Shown here: positions 44,801 to 53,805 of the stretch, one piece after another | How the letters are laid out: each line of letters starts with the position of its first letter | Position numbering within the stretch: position 1 is the first letter of the stretch | DNA from: Microbulbifer sp. GL-2 | GTDB lineage: Bacteria; Pseudomonadota; Gammaproteobacteria; Pseudomonadales; Cellvibrionaceae | NCBI RefSeq assembly: GCF_007183175.1 | Contig: NZ_AP019807.1 | Span: forward strand, 1,491,001 to 1,555,000 | Direction: 5' to 3' | DNA: 64,000 nucleotides | Position numbers and translations under genes: made by a program | Notes under the pieces: model-generated | Databases searched by the model: none | What the model saw: only the letters and a program-made list of their open reading frames with translations | What the model was told of the DNA's origin: nothing

Positions 44801-46582
44801 TTACATCCTATTGGTAGAGTTCACTAATAGCTCACCTTCGGCATAGAGTTCACAGCGATCTTTTACTTGATACTGCTCTCTCTGCTCCTCGCAGGTCTGA
44901 AGAGCATTCTGATTTGCATCAGCCTGGTTGATGCCCTCTTCATTAAATCCCACGACAAATGCGCCACGGTAGTCCATAGCTATGGCCAGTGCTTTAGTGC
45001 CAGGGTACTCTCGGTACGCAGACATTAATTGCCCCAATCCACTCACTTCGGACTCAAGCTCAAAGTCCAGTTCCTCTCCTTTCCCAAGATCAATCAACAT
45101 TGACTGTAGCTGCGCACGGGGTTCCTCTTTGCTTATTTGCATAAAAAGTGGCTGGGAAACATTAGCAAATAGATCTCGGTCGCGATTTAGATAGAGTTCC
45201 ATGGCATACCACCAGGCAATACCTGTTTCTCTCGGCGCGCGCAAATATGCCTGCTTCAGTATTTCCATGTACTTCTGCCGTGGGTAACCTAATACTTGCA
45301 TGGTAATTGCTAACTCATGCCAATAAGCTGGTACCTCTCCACCGGCGTTCACCAATTGGACATACTGATCGCGAATTTTTTTTAACTTCCCGGGATTAAT
45401 CACCTCCTCTTCTTCCAAGGCCGCATATAGTTCATTTTTTGCTTGGGCTTCCAGATACCAGGTTTCCCCATGATAGTCAGCTGGAATTGTCTCTAATATC
45501 TTCCCCGCTTCGGTGTAGTTTCTCTCACCCGTGAGGGCTATCGCTAGAGCTGATTTTAGTGATGGGCTGGAAACCTGCTTCTTTTCTGCATAGGCAATAA
45601 ATTTTTCTAATGCTTCTGAGCCCTTCTCTGAAATCGCCATAAAATGGGCCAATTCAGCGACAGCTTCACTGCTCGCCATCAACTGAATGGAAGGACTCTC
45701 AATTACACTACGATCGGAAAACTCATCAGTGAAGTAATTAAACTGGCTTTTCGATAATTTTTTATAGTGCTCATTGAGTTCTTCAAAAGTCATCCCTAGA
45801 GCCTTGGGTAGGCTTGTAATCGGGTCCGCGCCAGCATTGTAGGATTCTAAATATTCCTCCAAGGCTTTACTTCTATCGGTATCAAAGAGCATCCAATGGG
45901 TTAGCATCCAACCACTGGCATAGAGGGCCTCGGTATCTCTAACATTTAGTGAGCCCCTTTTTGCGGAAAGCAGCTTATCCAGCGGCATCTCTCTGCTCCG
46001 ATAAAGACTGATTGCACGATCAATGGGTATCTTCCCAAAGTGGTACTTGTTATTCTCACCGAAATCGACAGTGGAAAAGACCTCCGCAATGCCCTCACTA
46101 AACCAATAGGGATATAACTGCTTGCTTTCACTGTAAGTTAAAAAGTGTGTATATTCATGGAATAGTGTCTGGCGGGCAGGATTATCTGGTAGAAAACGAT
46201 TTCCATTAAGATTGAGCAACACATAACTTCCATAGGAAGTGTTATGAAACTGTCCAATTGTATTTTGTGCAGATTCACGACCACTGACCCCCTCAAAGCT
46301 GAGTCGATCATTCAACGCATATAAAGTCAGCTTCTGTTGGTCGGGTGAACTAAAGAAATCACTTTGCAAAACCCGAAAGCGCTCTAAGTCTACAGCGAGT
46401 TTTTTTATTTGCTTAGGGTTATCATTGGTAACGATTCGAAAATGATCAGTTTTAATTTCGTACCATTTTGAATTCACGAGCTTTTGTGTGCTGGTGCAAC
46501 CATAAAAAAATAATAAAAAAACACCAATAACCCACATTAGCTGACGCACTCTACCGCTAATATAATGAATTAGTTTCCCCAT
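44801..46582 (-). CDS. Putative lipoprotein with HEXXH metallopeptidase motif (DUF1570-like) and repeat region
   Basis: 593 residues. A hydrophobic N-terminal segment ends at Cys29 (FFYGC), an imperfect lipobox. H142-E-Y-T-H146 followed by WFSEGIAEVFS (E163 or E167 as third ligand) is a gluzincin-type zinc site, as in DUF1570/peptidase-MA-like proteins. Residues ~300-510 are helical and TPR-like (for example EKFIAYAEKKQVSSPSLKSALAIALTGERNY). A DUF4189-like segment (KALAIAMDYRGAFVVGF) lies near the end. An envelope peptidase is plausible but unproven. Confidence 0.7.
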   Translation of the reverse strand: MGKLIHYISGRVRQLMWVIGVFLLFFYGCTSTQKLVNSKWYEIKTDHFRIVTNDNPKQIKKLAVDLERFRVLQSDFFSSPDQQKLTLYALNDRLSFEGVSGRESAQNTIGQFHNTSYGSYVLLNLNGNRFLPDNPARQTLFHEYTHFLTYSESKQLYPYWFSEGIAEVFSTVDFGENNKYHFGKIPIDRAISLYRSREMPLDKLLSAKRGSLNVRDTEALYASGWMLTHWMLFDTDRSKALEEYLESYNAGADPITSLPKALGMTFEELNEHYKKLSKSQFNYFTDEFSDRSVIESPSIQLMASSEAVAELAHFMAISEKGSEALEKFIAYAEKKQVSSPSLKSALAIALTGERNYTEAGKILETIPADYHGETWYLEAQAKNELYAALEEEEVINPGKLKKIRDQYVQLVNAGGEVPAYWHELAITMQVLGYPRQKYMEILKQAYLRAPRETGIAWWYAMELYLNRDRDLFANVSQPLFMQISKEEPRAQLQSMLIDLGKGEELDFELESEVSGLGQLMSAYREYPGTKALAIAMDYRGAFVVGFNEEGINQADANQNALQTCEEQREQYQVKDRCELYAEGELLVNSTNRM

Positions 46583-46908
46583 TTTTTTGGTCCGTATTTT
46601 TTAGTTTTAAATTAAGACGGTTTAATTAGCAGAATATATAGATATTTTACGTTTTAAAAAAAATAATTATGTGGCTTTTCTAGTTTTAAATTGTAGTTTT
46701 TTATCGTTTTTCGTTAATTAATTTGAAGCTAGTATTGTGTGTACTGGGATCAGTAACTTCAGGGGTGTGTGGCACTGTTTGGTGGGCGGTTACATGTGCC
46801 GAATTTTGTACAACGCTTCTGCAGGTGAGGAAAATGCCGCACAGTAATTTCCCAACTTTAATTATGTAGTAAATTACTGTGCAGTTGTCGAAGATAGGCT
46901 TGCGCCAA
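46583..46908. other. AT-rich intergenic region between gyrB and the HEXXH lipoprotein gene
   Basis: 326 bp with no gene. The left half (46583-46740) is very AT-rich and must carry the promoter of the lipoprotein gene. The right part holds a 12-bp perfect inverted repeat (46839-46882). Confidence 0.6.
46839..46882. repeat. Perfect inverted repeat downstream of gyrB
   Basis: GCACAGTAATTT (46839-46850) and AAATTACTGTGC (46871-46882) are exact reverse complements separated by 20 bp. It lies 26 bp beyond the gyrB stop codon. No T-run accompanies it on the gyrB strand, so it is not a classic terminator. Confidence 0.75.
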
Positions 46909-49329
46909 TTAAACGTCTAAGTTCTCCACCGCCAGAGCATTACTTTCAATAAAGTCACGGCGAGGTTCAACCTGATCGCCCATCAGCGTGGTAAAGATCT
47001 GGTCAGCAGCAATGGCATCCTCAACCGTTACCTGCAGCATACGGCGGCTCTCGGGGTCCATAGTGGTATCCCATAGCTGCTCCGGATTCATCTCTCCCAG
47101 ACCTTTATAACGCTGAATACCATAGCCTCGTCGACTCTCATTCATCAGCCAGTCCATTACTTCCGGGAAGCTATCGACAGCGTATTGCTTTTCGCCCCGC
47201 TGGATAAAGGCGCCCTCTTCCAGAAGGCCCACCATTTTTTCCCCCAGCGTGTAGATGGAGGTGTACTCCGCGGAGTCGAAGAATTCATGGTTGATCAGAT
47301 AGTCGCTACCAACTCCATGGGCCACTATGTGAATGTGCGGTAGGAACAGGCCACGCTCGGTGTTCTCTTGTACGGTCACTTCATGGCGACGGGTACCGCC
47401 GCTCTCTTCGTCGGCGAGCTTCTCCTGCAATTGAGCACACCAGGCTGTCACCTTCTCCTTGGACAGCAGATCTTCTTGGGACAGTTTCGGCAGGTAAATC
47501 ATGCTACGCAGCACTTCTTCGGGGTAGAGCCGCGAAAGGCGGTCGATAGTGGCCAGTACACCACGGTATTCCCCCACCAGACTTTCCAGGGAGGCTCCAG
47601 ATAAACCTGGCGCATCAGGATTTACGAACAGTGTGGCGCCTTCCAGGGCGGCATTGGTGAGGAACTGGGTCAGGGCCGCCTCGTCCTTCAGGTATTGCTC
47701 CTGCTTACCTTTGGAGATTTTGTATAGCGGCGGCTGGGCAATGTAAATATGACCGCGCTCAATCAGTTCCGGCATCTGACGGAAGAAGAAGGTAAGCAGC
47801 AGTGTGCGGATATGAGCTCCATCTACGTCCGCATCGGTCATGATAATAATGCTGTGATAGCGCAGCTTGTCTGGATTGAACTCGCTCTTGCCGATACCAC
47901 AACCCAGTGCGGTAATCAGGGTGCCAACTTCGGCACTGGAGAGCATCTTATCGAAGCGCGCTTTTTCCACATTCAGGATCTTGCCCTTCAGCGGCAGAAT
48001 TGCCTGGGTACGCCGATCGCGGCCCTGTTTGGCAGAACCGCCGGCGGAATCACCCTCCACCAGGTAGATTTCGGACAGTGCCGGGTCTTTCTGCTGGCAA
48101 TCCGCCAGTTTGCCGGGCAGGCCAGCGATATCCAGGGCGCCCTTGCGACGGGTCATTTCACGCGCTTTGCGCGCCGCCTCGCGGGCCTTAGCCGCATCGA
48201 TCATCTTGGTAACAACAGACTTGGCTTCCTGTGGGTTTTCCATCAGGTAGTCGTTGAAGTGATGGCCCATCTCCTGCTCGACAGCTGGTTTCACCTCGGA
48301 GGAAACCAGTTTGTCCTTGGTCTGGGAGGAGAACTTGGGGTCAGGGACTTTCACGGAAATAATCGCGGTAAGGCCTTCACGGGCATCGTCGCCAGTGGTA
48401 TTCACCTTGTCCTTCTTGCCCAATCCTTCACGTTCTATATAGCTATTCAGGCCGCGTGTCAGAGCGGCGCGGAAACCCGCCAAATGAGTACCGCCATCGC
48501 GCTGGGGGATATTGTTGGTGTAGCAGAAGATGTTTTCCTGGAAGCTGTCGTTCCATTGCAGTGCGACTTCCACCGCGGTGCCATCTTCGCGTTGACTACT
48601 AAAGTGAAGTACCTTATTGACTGGTGTTTTGTTCTGATTGAGGAACTCAACGAAGGCACTCAGGCCGCCTTCGTATTCATAAATCTCCTCTTTACCAGTG
48701 CGCTCATCTTTCAGCACGATACGTACACCGGAGTTCAAAAAGGACAACTCGCGCAGGCGCTTAGCCAAGATATCGAAGTGGAACTCGATATTATTAAAGG
48801 TTTCAGCGGAGGGCTTAAAATGTACCGTAGTCCCGCTGATATCGCTATCACCCACGATTTCCAACGGTGCCTGCGGTACACCATGGTGATAAATCTGCTC
48901 GTGGATTTTACCCCCACGGCGGATAGTCAGCTTTAGTTCCCTGGAGAGAGCATTTACCACCGAGACACCTACACCGTGCAGGCCACCAGATACCTTATAG
49001 GTGTTATCGTCAAACTTACCGCCGGCATGGAGCACGGTCATAATCACTTCCGCTGCGGAAACACCCTCTTCCGAGTGAATCTCTGTTGGAATACCGCGAC
49101 CATTATCAGATACCGATATCGACTCATCTGGATGGATGGTTACACGGATCTCATCACAGTGACCGGCCAGCGCTTCATCGATAGAGTTGTCGACCACCTC
49201 GAACACCATATGGTGCAGGCCCGTACCATCGTCCGTATCGCCGATATACATTCCGGGGCGCTTGCGCACCGCATCCAGGCCTTTTAATACCTTGATACTG
49301 CTCGAGTCATAGCTTTGCTGCTCTGACAT
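46909..49329 (-). CDS. gyrB: DNA gyrase subunit B
   Basis: ATPase subunit of gyrase. Length is 806 aa (E. coli 804). The GHKL ATPase domain has VDNSIDEALAGHCD, DNGRGIP and GGLHGVGVSVVNALS. The QTK loop appears as SSQTKDKL. The Toprim domain has EGDSAGGSAKQGRDR, LPLKGKILNVEKA and the DxD pair in MTDADVDGAHI, and the C-terminal tail QRYKGLGEMNPEQLW is present. It is last in the leftward dnaA-dnaN-recF-gyrB cluster, 18 bp after recF. Confidence 0.99.
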   Translation of the reverse strand: MSEQQSYDSSSIKVLKGLDAVRKRPGMYIGDTDDGTGLHHMVFEVVDNSIDEALAGHCDEIRVTIHPDESISVSDNGRGIPTEIHSEEGVSAAEVIMTVLHAGGKFDDNTYKVSGGLHGVGVSVVNALSRELKLTIRRGGKIHEQIYHHGVPQAPLEIVGDSDISGTTVHFKPSAETFNNIEFHFDILAKRLRELSFLNSGVRIVLKDERTGKEEIYEYEGGLSAFVEFLNQNKTPVNKVLHFSSQREDGTAVEVALQWNDSFQENIFCYTNNIPQRDGGTHLAGFRAALTRGLNSYIEREGLGKKDKVNTTGDDAREGLTAIISVKVPDPKFSSQTKDKLVSSEVKPAVEQEMGHHFNDYLMENPQEAKSVVTKMIDAAKAREAARKAREMTRRKGALDIAGLPGKLADCQQKDPALSEIYLVEGDSAGGSAKQGRDRRTQAILPLKGKILNVEKARFDKMLSSAEVGTLITALGCGIGKSEFNPDKLRYHSIIIMTDADVDGAHIRTLLLTFFFRQMPELIERGHIYIAQPPLYKISKGKQEQYLKDEAALTQFLTNAALEGATLFVNPDAPGLSGASLESLVGEYRGVLATIDRLSRLYPEEVLRSMIYLPKLSQEDLLSKEKVTAWCAQLQEKLADEESGGTRRHEVTVQENTERGLFLPHIHIVAHGVGSDYLINHEFFDSAEYTSIYTLGEKMVGLLEEGAFIQRGEKQYAVDSFPEVMDWLMNESRRGYGIQRYKGLGEMNPEQLWDTTMDPESRRMLQVTVEDAIAADQIFTTLMGDQVEPRRDFIESNALAVENLDV

Positions 49330-49347
49330 TTATTCGCTCCATTCAAC

Positions 49348-50454
49348 TTATTGTGCAGCCGATGCTTCGGCGCTGATATTCCCATGTTCCACGTGGAACA
49401 CTTTCGGACAATTCCAGGGGGCCTCAAGTCGTCGCCAGGGGCGGCTCGTGATGCCCTCTTCAATTCCTGTGACAAGTACCTGACTTGCGCAACGGCTGAC
49501 CCAGTGCGCAAATACCTGTTGATTGTTTTCATCCAACTCCGCCGGTAGGTCGTCCACCAGGAACACCGGTTTCTCACGGTGACGGCAAACCAACTGCGCC
49601 ATAGCCGTGCGCATGGCGCACACCAGCATCTTCTGCTGGCCGCGGGATAAAATATTGTGTGCGGGTTCACCCGCGACAGTAAATCGAACATCGGCTCGAT
49701 GGGGCCCTATACGTGTGTGCCCCTGTGAGAGGTCCCCTACCCGGGATTCTCTCAGTGCTTCTCCGAGAGCCTGCTCTTTGCGCCAGCCACGTCGATAGCT
49801 GATATCCACACGCCCAAGTAAGCTTTCAGGTAATTCAGCCAGCAGGGCCAACACAGCAGCCTGTAACTCGATAAAACTGGCCTGACGTAAGGTATCCACC
49901 TTTTCACCACTCACCGCGAGCTGCTCTTCCCAGGCACTGATGACATCCGCATCGATTTTACCACGACGCAACAATGCATTTCGCTGTCGAAGTGCTATTT
50001 GGTAGTTTTTCCATTCCTGAGCAAAAATATGTTCCACGTGGAACACTGTCCAGTCTAAAAGTCGCCGACGAACACCGGGACCACCATCCAGGGCAGAGAA
50101 ACTCTCACTGTTAATCAATTGAAGTGGCAGACAGCTGGCAAGCTGTGAGCTGGATTCAGCCGTCGCCTGGTTTATCCTGACTCGGCCACTTCCATCAGTG
50201 AGACGCTCAACCCCCAATGTGATTCCACTATCCAACTGTGAAAATACAGTTAACCCTCGATTCTCATACTGGATAACAGATTTATGTTGACGCGATCGAA
50301 ATGAGCGGCCGGTAGCCAACATATGCACGGCTTCCAAAATGGAGGTCTTGCCACTGCCATTGGCACCACAAAATAAATTCACCCCCGTACCCAGGGCGAG
50401 ATCAGCTTGAGAAATATTGCGAAAATTGGAAATGAGGAGACGGGTCAGTGCCAT
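49348..50454 (-). CDS. recF: DNA replication and repair protein RecF
   Basis: SMC-like ATPase acting in gap repair with RecO and RecR. Length is 368 aa. Walker A is GANGSGKTS (30-38), the signature is LSRGQQK and Walker B is VFLVDDLPAELD. An in-frame GTG lies 6 bp before the ATG at 50454; the ATG is chosen because AAGGGAAA is then at suitable spacing. Two identical 16-bp parS palindromes lie inside the gene and are both read as VFHVEH, once near residue 138 and once near the C-terminus (VFHVEHGN). RecF of Pseudomonas, as I recall it, also ends in FHVEHGK. Confidence 0.97.
   Translation of the reverse strand: MALTRLLISNFRNISQADLALGTGVNLFCGANGSGKTSILEAVHMLATGRSFRSRQHKSVIQYENRGLTVFSQLDSGITLGVERLTDGSGRVRINQATAESSSQLASCLPLQLINSESFSALDGGPGVRRRLLDWTVFHVEHIFAQEWKNYQIALRQRNALLRRGKIDADVISAWEEQLAVSGEKVDTLRQASFIELQAAVLALLAELPESLLGRVDISYRRGWRKEQALGEALRESRVGDLSQGHTRIGPHRADVRFTVAGEPAHNILSRGQQKMLVCAMRTAMAQLVCRHREKPVFLVDDLPAELDENNQQVFAHWVSRCASQVLVTGIEEGITSRPWRRLEAPWNCPKVFHVEHGNISAEASAAQ
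49385..49400. promoter_or_regulatory. parS centromere site 1 (in recF 3' end)
   Basis: TGTTCCACGTGGAACA is a perfect 16-bp palindrome fitting the parS consensus TGTTNCACGTGNAACA bound by chromosomal ParB proteins. parA and parB are encoded about 12 kb away in this window. Confidence 0.93.
50030..50045. promoter_or_regulatory. parS centromere site 2 (middle of recF)
   Basis: An identical TGTTCCACGTGGAACA palindrome, 645 bp from site 1 and in the same reading frame of recF. Confidence 0.93.
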
Positions 50455-50500
50455 AGACACTTTCCCTTACTGGGCAGAGAAATACCAGCAGCGAGATTCA

Positions 50501-50543
50501 AAAAAAATAAAGGGACCGCAGCGCGGTTGGTCAGGGCGGTCCC
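50501..50543 (-). terminator. Terminator downstream of dnaN
   Basis: On the minus strand GGGACCGC (rc of 50536-50543) pairs with GCGGTCCC (rc of 50512-50519) and is followed by TTTATTTTTTT. It lies between dnaN and recF, so recF-gyrB probably depends on readthrough or on its own promoter. Confidence 0.8.
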
Positions 50544-50574
50544 CACTCCATTATGAGCCAAGAGCCCGTAAACC

Positions 50575-51681
50575 TTACAGGCGCATCGGCATAATCACGT
50601 AAAGGGCATCCCCCTCCTCAGGCTGTTGCAACAACGCACTGCTGTTGGCATCTGCCAGGCTGATACGGATCTGGTCACTATGGATAGCGCCCGTAACGTC
50701 GAGGAGGTAAGACACGTTGAAGCCAATTTCCATGACCTCTCCCACGTAATCCACCAACATCTGCTCCTCTGCCTCCTCCTGTTCCGGGTTGTTAGCAACG
50801 ATTTGCAATAGTCCTTCAGAAACCTGTAGACGCACACCGCGGTACTTCTCATTAGAGAGAATCGCCGCGCGGGAGAAGGCCTGGCGCAGACCCTGACGAT
50901 CCGCGTATACAACATTGCCGGCACCCCGAGGTAATACTCGGTCGTAATCCGGAAACTTGCCGTCCACCAACTTGGAGGTAAAGGTAAACTGACCACTAAC
51001 CACACGAATATGGTTGTTACCCAAAACAACCTGCGCCTGGGCATCAGAGTCCTCAAGCAGGCGTCCCAGCTCCAGCACACCCTTGCGCGGCACAATAGCC
51101 TGGATGGGCTCGGACACATTCAACCCTGGTGCATCACGATCACACAACGCTAAGCGGTGCCCGTCAGTTGCCACGGCGCGAAGCTGCTGTGGGCGACACT
51201 CCAACAGCAAGCCATTCAGGTAGTAGCGCACGTCCTGCTGTGCCATTGCGAAGCTGGTGGCTTCAATAAGGCGACGAATCTCACGCTGGGAAATATCGAA
51301 ACGGGTCTGGGCACTGGCCTCTTCCTGGTTGGGGAAGTCCGCTGCGGGCAGGGTCGATAACTGAAAACGGCTGCGGCCGCTGCGCAGGACCAGGCGCTCG
51401 CCATCGCGTTCAAACTTTAATTCGGCACCATCAGGCAGTGAGCGACAGATATCCAGCAACTTGCGTGCGGGGACGGTGACTTCACCTTCCATTTCAACGC
51501 CGTCTACTGGCAGGCGGCCAACAATCTCGACCTCAAGGTCGGTACCGGTCAGGGACAATTCCTGACCTTGTAATTGCATCAATACATTGGCCAGGACCGG
51601 CAGAGTCTGGCGTTTTTCGACAACGCCGGCTACCAGTTGTAGCGGTTTCAGCAGGGCGTCCCGGCTAACATTGAATTTCAT
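50575..51681 (-). CDS. dnaN: DNA polymerase III subunit beta (sliding clamp)
   Basis: Ring-shaped processivity clamp. Length is 368 aa (E. coli 366). The N-terminus MKFNVSRDALLKPLQLVAGVVE, the middle ATDGHRLALCD and the C-terminal ALYVIMPMRL, which lines the partner-binding pocket, are all conserved. It starts 32 bp after the dnaA stop codon. A terminator separates it from recF. Confidence 0.98.
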   Translation of the reverse strand: MKFNVSRDALLKPLQLVAGVVEKRQTLPVLANVLMQLQGQELSLTGTDLEVEIVGRLPVDGVEMEGEVTVPARKLLDICRSLPDGAELKFERDGERLVLRSGRSRFQLSTLPAADFPNQEEASAQTRFDISQREIRRLIEATSFAMAQQDVRYYLNGLLLECRPQQLRAVATDGHRLALCDRDAPGLNVSEPIQAIVPRKGVLELGRLLEDSDAQAQVVLGNNHIRVVSGQFTFTSKLVDGKFPDYDRVLPRGAGNVVYADRQGLRQAFSRAAILSNEKYRGVRLQVSEGLLQIVANNPEQEEAEEQMLVDYVGEVMEIGFNVSYLLDVTGAIHSDQIRISLADANSSALLQQPEEGDALYVIMPMRL

Positions 51682-51713
51682 CGGTAGTTTCGCCTTGTTT
51701 GTCTGTTATTCGA

Positions 51714-53414
51714 TTAAGTGGTCAACGACCGTGTCAGTAACTTTACGTCCTCGCGGATATCCGCGTCGGACTCCTGCAGTTCGCGGATTTTACGGCAGGC
51801 GTGCAGGACAGTTGTATGATCCCGCCCACCAAAGGCATCGCCGATCTCCGGCAAGCTGTGGTTGGTCAGCTCTTTAGCCAGTGACATGGCAACTTGGCGC
51901 GGCCGCGCCACCGAGCGGCTGCGTCGTTTCGAGAGCAGGTCCGCCACCTTTATTTTGTAGTACTCCGCTACCACCCGTTGGATATTATCCACACTCACCA
52001 GGCGATCCTGCAGGGCCAATAGATCCTTGAGGGCCTCGCGCACCAGCACATCGTCAATAGCGCGGCCAGTAAACTGGGCGTTGGCAATGACCCGGCGTAG
52101 AGCCCCCTCAAGCTCACGTACATTAGAGCGAATACGTTGGGCAATAAAGAAAGCTGAGTCATGGGGTAACTCCACTCCAAACTGTTCCGCCTTCTTCATT
52201 AATATCGCAACACGGGTCTCCAACTCTGGGGGTTCCACAGCTACCGTTAGTCCCCAACCAAAACGGGATTTGAGGCGCTCCTCTAGCCCGTCGATCTCCT
52301 TCGGGTAGCGATCACAGGTCAGGATGATCTGCTGCCCACCCTCGAGCAGGGCATTAAAGGTGTGGAAAAACTCTTCCTGGGAACGCTCCTTGCCGGCGAA
52401 AAACTGGATATCGTCAATCAACAACGCATCCACTGAGCGGTAGTAGCGCTTGAAATCACTGATCGCGTTGAGCTGCAATGCCTTCACCATATCCGCCACA
52501 AAGCGCTCGGAATGCAGGTAAACGACTTTGGCATTTGGGTTGCGAACCAACAGCGCATTGCCCACGGCATGCATTAAGTGAGTTTTACCCAGGCCAACAC
52601 CGCCATATATAAAAAGGGGATTATAGGCGCCACCGGGATTGTCAGAGATCTGTTGCGCGGCGGCTAGCCCCAGCTGGTTGGACTTGCCCTCAACAAAAGA
52701 TTTGAACGTGAAATTGCGGTTGAGTGAGCTGCCGTGTTTGATCGCACCCTCTACCTCAACCTGACGCACCGGCGGCTCCGGTATTGAGCGTGTCATCTCG
52801 TTCATAGCGGGTGAGCGCAGGTCTGTCAGTGCCAACTCTCCGGTGGTCATCTGGTCCGCCGTCGCTTCTTCCGCCACCGCAGGGTGGGGGGTGCCCCGCA
52901 AACCATGGCTAAAGGCACCAACAGGCATTGGCTGGGGCGGAACGGTCGAAGATGGCGATGGCTGGGCCGAGGCAGGCATTGCCAAACCCGGAGAGTTGTG
53001 CGATCCGCTCTGATTAGGTGCTACACCACTGTGGTGCATACCGGGCCTGTCCAGCGATGCAGCCGTGGCAGGCGACGGTGCTATAGGAACCGGCGGAGGC
53101 GTTTGTACTGGTGTATGTGGTGCAGGCTCTATAGCTGCGCGGTTGCGCTGGAAACGCGCAGGTCGGCGCGCCGTAATCTCCAGAGCCACCTGTAGTGGCT
53201 GGCTGGGAGAACACTGGTGCACCAGCTCACGGATACGATGCAGGAATTTACCGCCAACCCAGTCCAACACGAAGCGGTTCGGTGCGATCAGGCGCAATTC
53301 ACCCTCAGCACACACGGGATTGACGCGCAGCGGCCTGATCCAGGTGTTGAACTGCTGCGATGGCAGCTCGTCCTGCAAACAACCAGCGCACTGCTTCCAA
53401 ACGGATTCAGTCAA
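51714..53414 (-). CDS. dnaA: Chromosomal replication initiator protein DnaA
   Basis: AAA+ initiator that melts oriC. Domain I has VWKQCAGCLQDELPSQQFNTWIRPL, domain III has Walker A GGVGLGKTHL near residue 270 and Walker B LLIDDIQFF, and domain IV has the signature GRDHTTVLHACRKI. No ATG exists near the N-terminus. TTG at 53414 is the start that gives the family N-terminus (TESVWKQC), though its ribosome-binding site is weak; the protein is then 566 aa. The Pro/Ser/Ala-rich domain II linker of about 150 residues is unusually long. Confidence 0.96.
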   Translation of the reverse strand: MTESVWKQCAGCLQDELPSQQFNTWIRPLRVNPVCAEGELRLIAPNRFVLDWVGGKFLHRIRELVHQCSPSQPLQVALEITARRPARFQRNRAAIEPAPHTPVQTPPPVPIAPSPATAASLDRPGMHHSGVAPNQSGSHNSPGLAMPASAQPSPSSTVPPQPMPVGAFSHGLRGTPHPAVAEEATADQMTTGELALTDLRSPAMNEMTRSIPEPPVRQVEVEGAIKHGSSLNRNFTFKSFVEGKSNQLGLAAAQQISDNPGGAYNPLFIYGGVGLGKTHLMHAVGNALLVRNPNAKVVYLHSERFVADMVKALQLNAISDFKRYYRSVDALLIDDIQFFAGKERSQEEFFHTFNALLEGGQQIILTCDRYPKEIDGLEERLKSRFGWGLTVAVEPPELETRVAILMKKAEQFGVELPHDSAFFIAQRIRSNVRELEGALRRVIANAQFTGRAIDDVLVREALKDLLALQDRLVSVDNIQRVVAEYYKIKVADLLSKRRSRSVARPRQVAMSLAKELTNHSLPEIGDAFGGRDHTTVLHACRKIRELQESDADIREDVKLLTRSLTT

Positions 53415-53776
53415 GAAACCCCCCAAAAACCCCAATATGGTAAGACCACGGAGAAACGGCAAGACCGGACAGGAAGCGTCCGAGGCCGTCAAATAAGATC
53501 GGCGCAGTATACCTTTCCAAGACCGGGTTATCCACAAGAAAGACTACCGCTGTTGAAAAAACTGCGCAAAAAAGTCCACACAATCAAGTGTTTGCACAAC
53601 AATTAAACAATTGAACACTACTCTTGGGGAATCTTATCCACAGAGACCTGTGTATATCTTGGTATCAATCAGTGGGCATCGCGAGATACTTCAAGTACCT
53701 CAAGGGCTTGATGAAATGACGTAAAATGGCACCCGAAATTTGTTGGCAAACACAGCGAATTTCCCCGGTGAGTGCG
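53415..53776. other. Probable oriC / dnaA upstream region
   Basis: Non-coding DNA between dnaA and rpmH, the oriC position in Pseudomonas. It has two perfect DnaA boxes, TTATCCACA at 53528-53536 and 53634-53642. One-mismatch boxes are GTTTGCACA near 53590 and ATATACACA on the minus strand near 53652. An AT-rich tract (53580-53625) could be the unwinding element. Fewer boxes than a typical oriC are recognisable, so the assignment is tentative. The dnaA promoter must also be here. Confidence 0.55.
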
Positions 53777-53805
53777 TTGCTTTCACTGCTGCCTTTCTAT
53801 ACAAT
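53777..53805 (+). promoter_or_regulatory. Candidate sigma70 promoter of rpmH
   Basis: TTGCTT (53777-53782), a 17-bp spacer, then TACAAT (53800-53805). Transcription would start near 53812, inside the left arm of the leader stem. Confidence 0.5.

Noticed and set aside
47749..48936. 395-aa open frame antisense to gyrB
   Set aside because: It lies wholly opposite a strongly conserved gene; composition is that of a shadow frame, and it has no recognisable domain.
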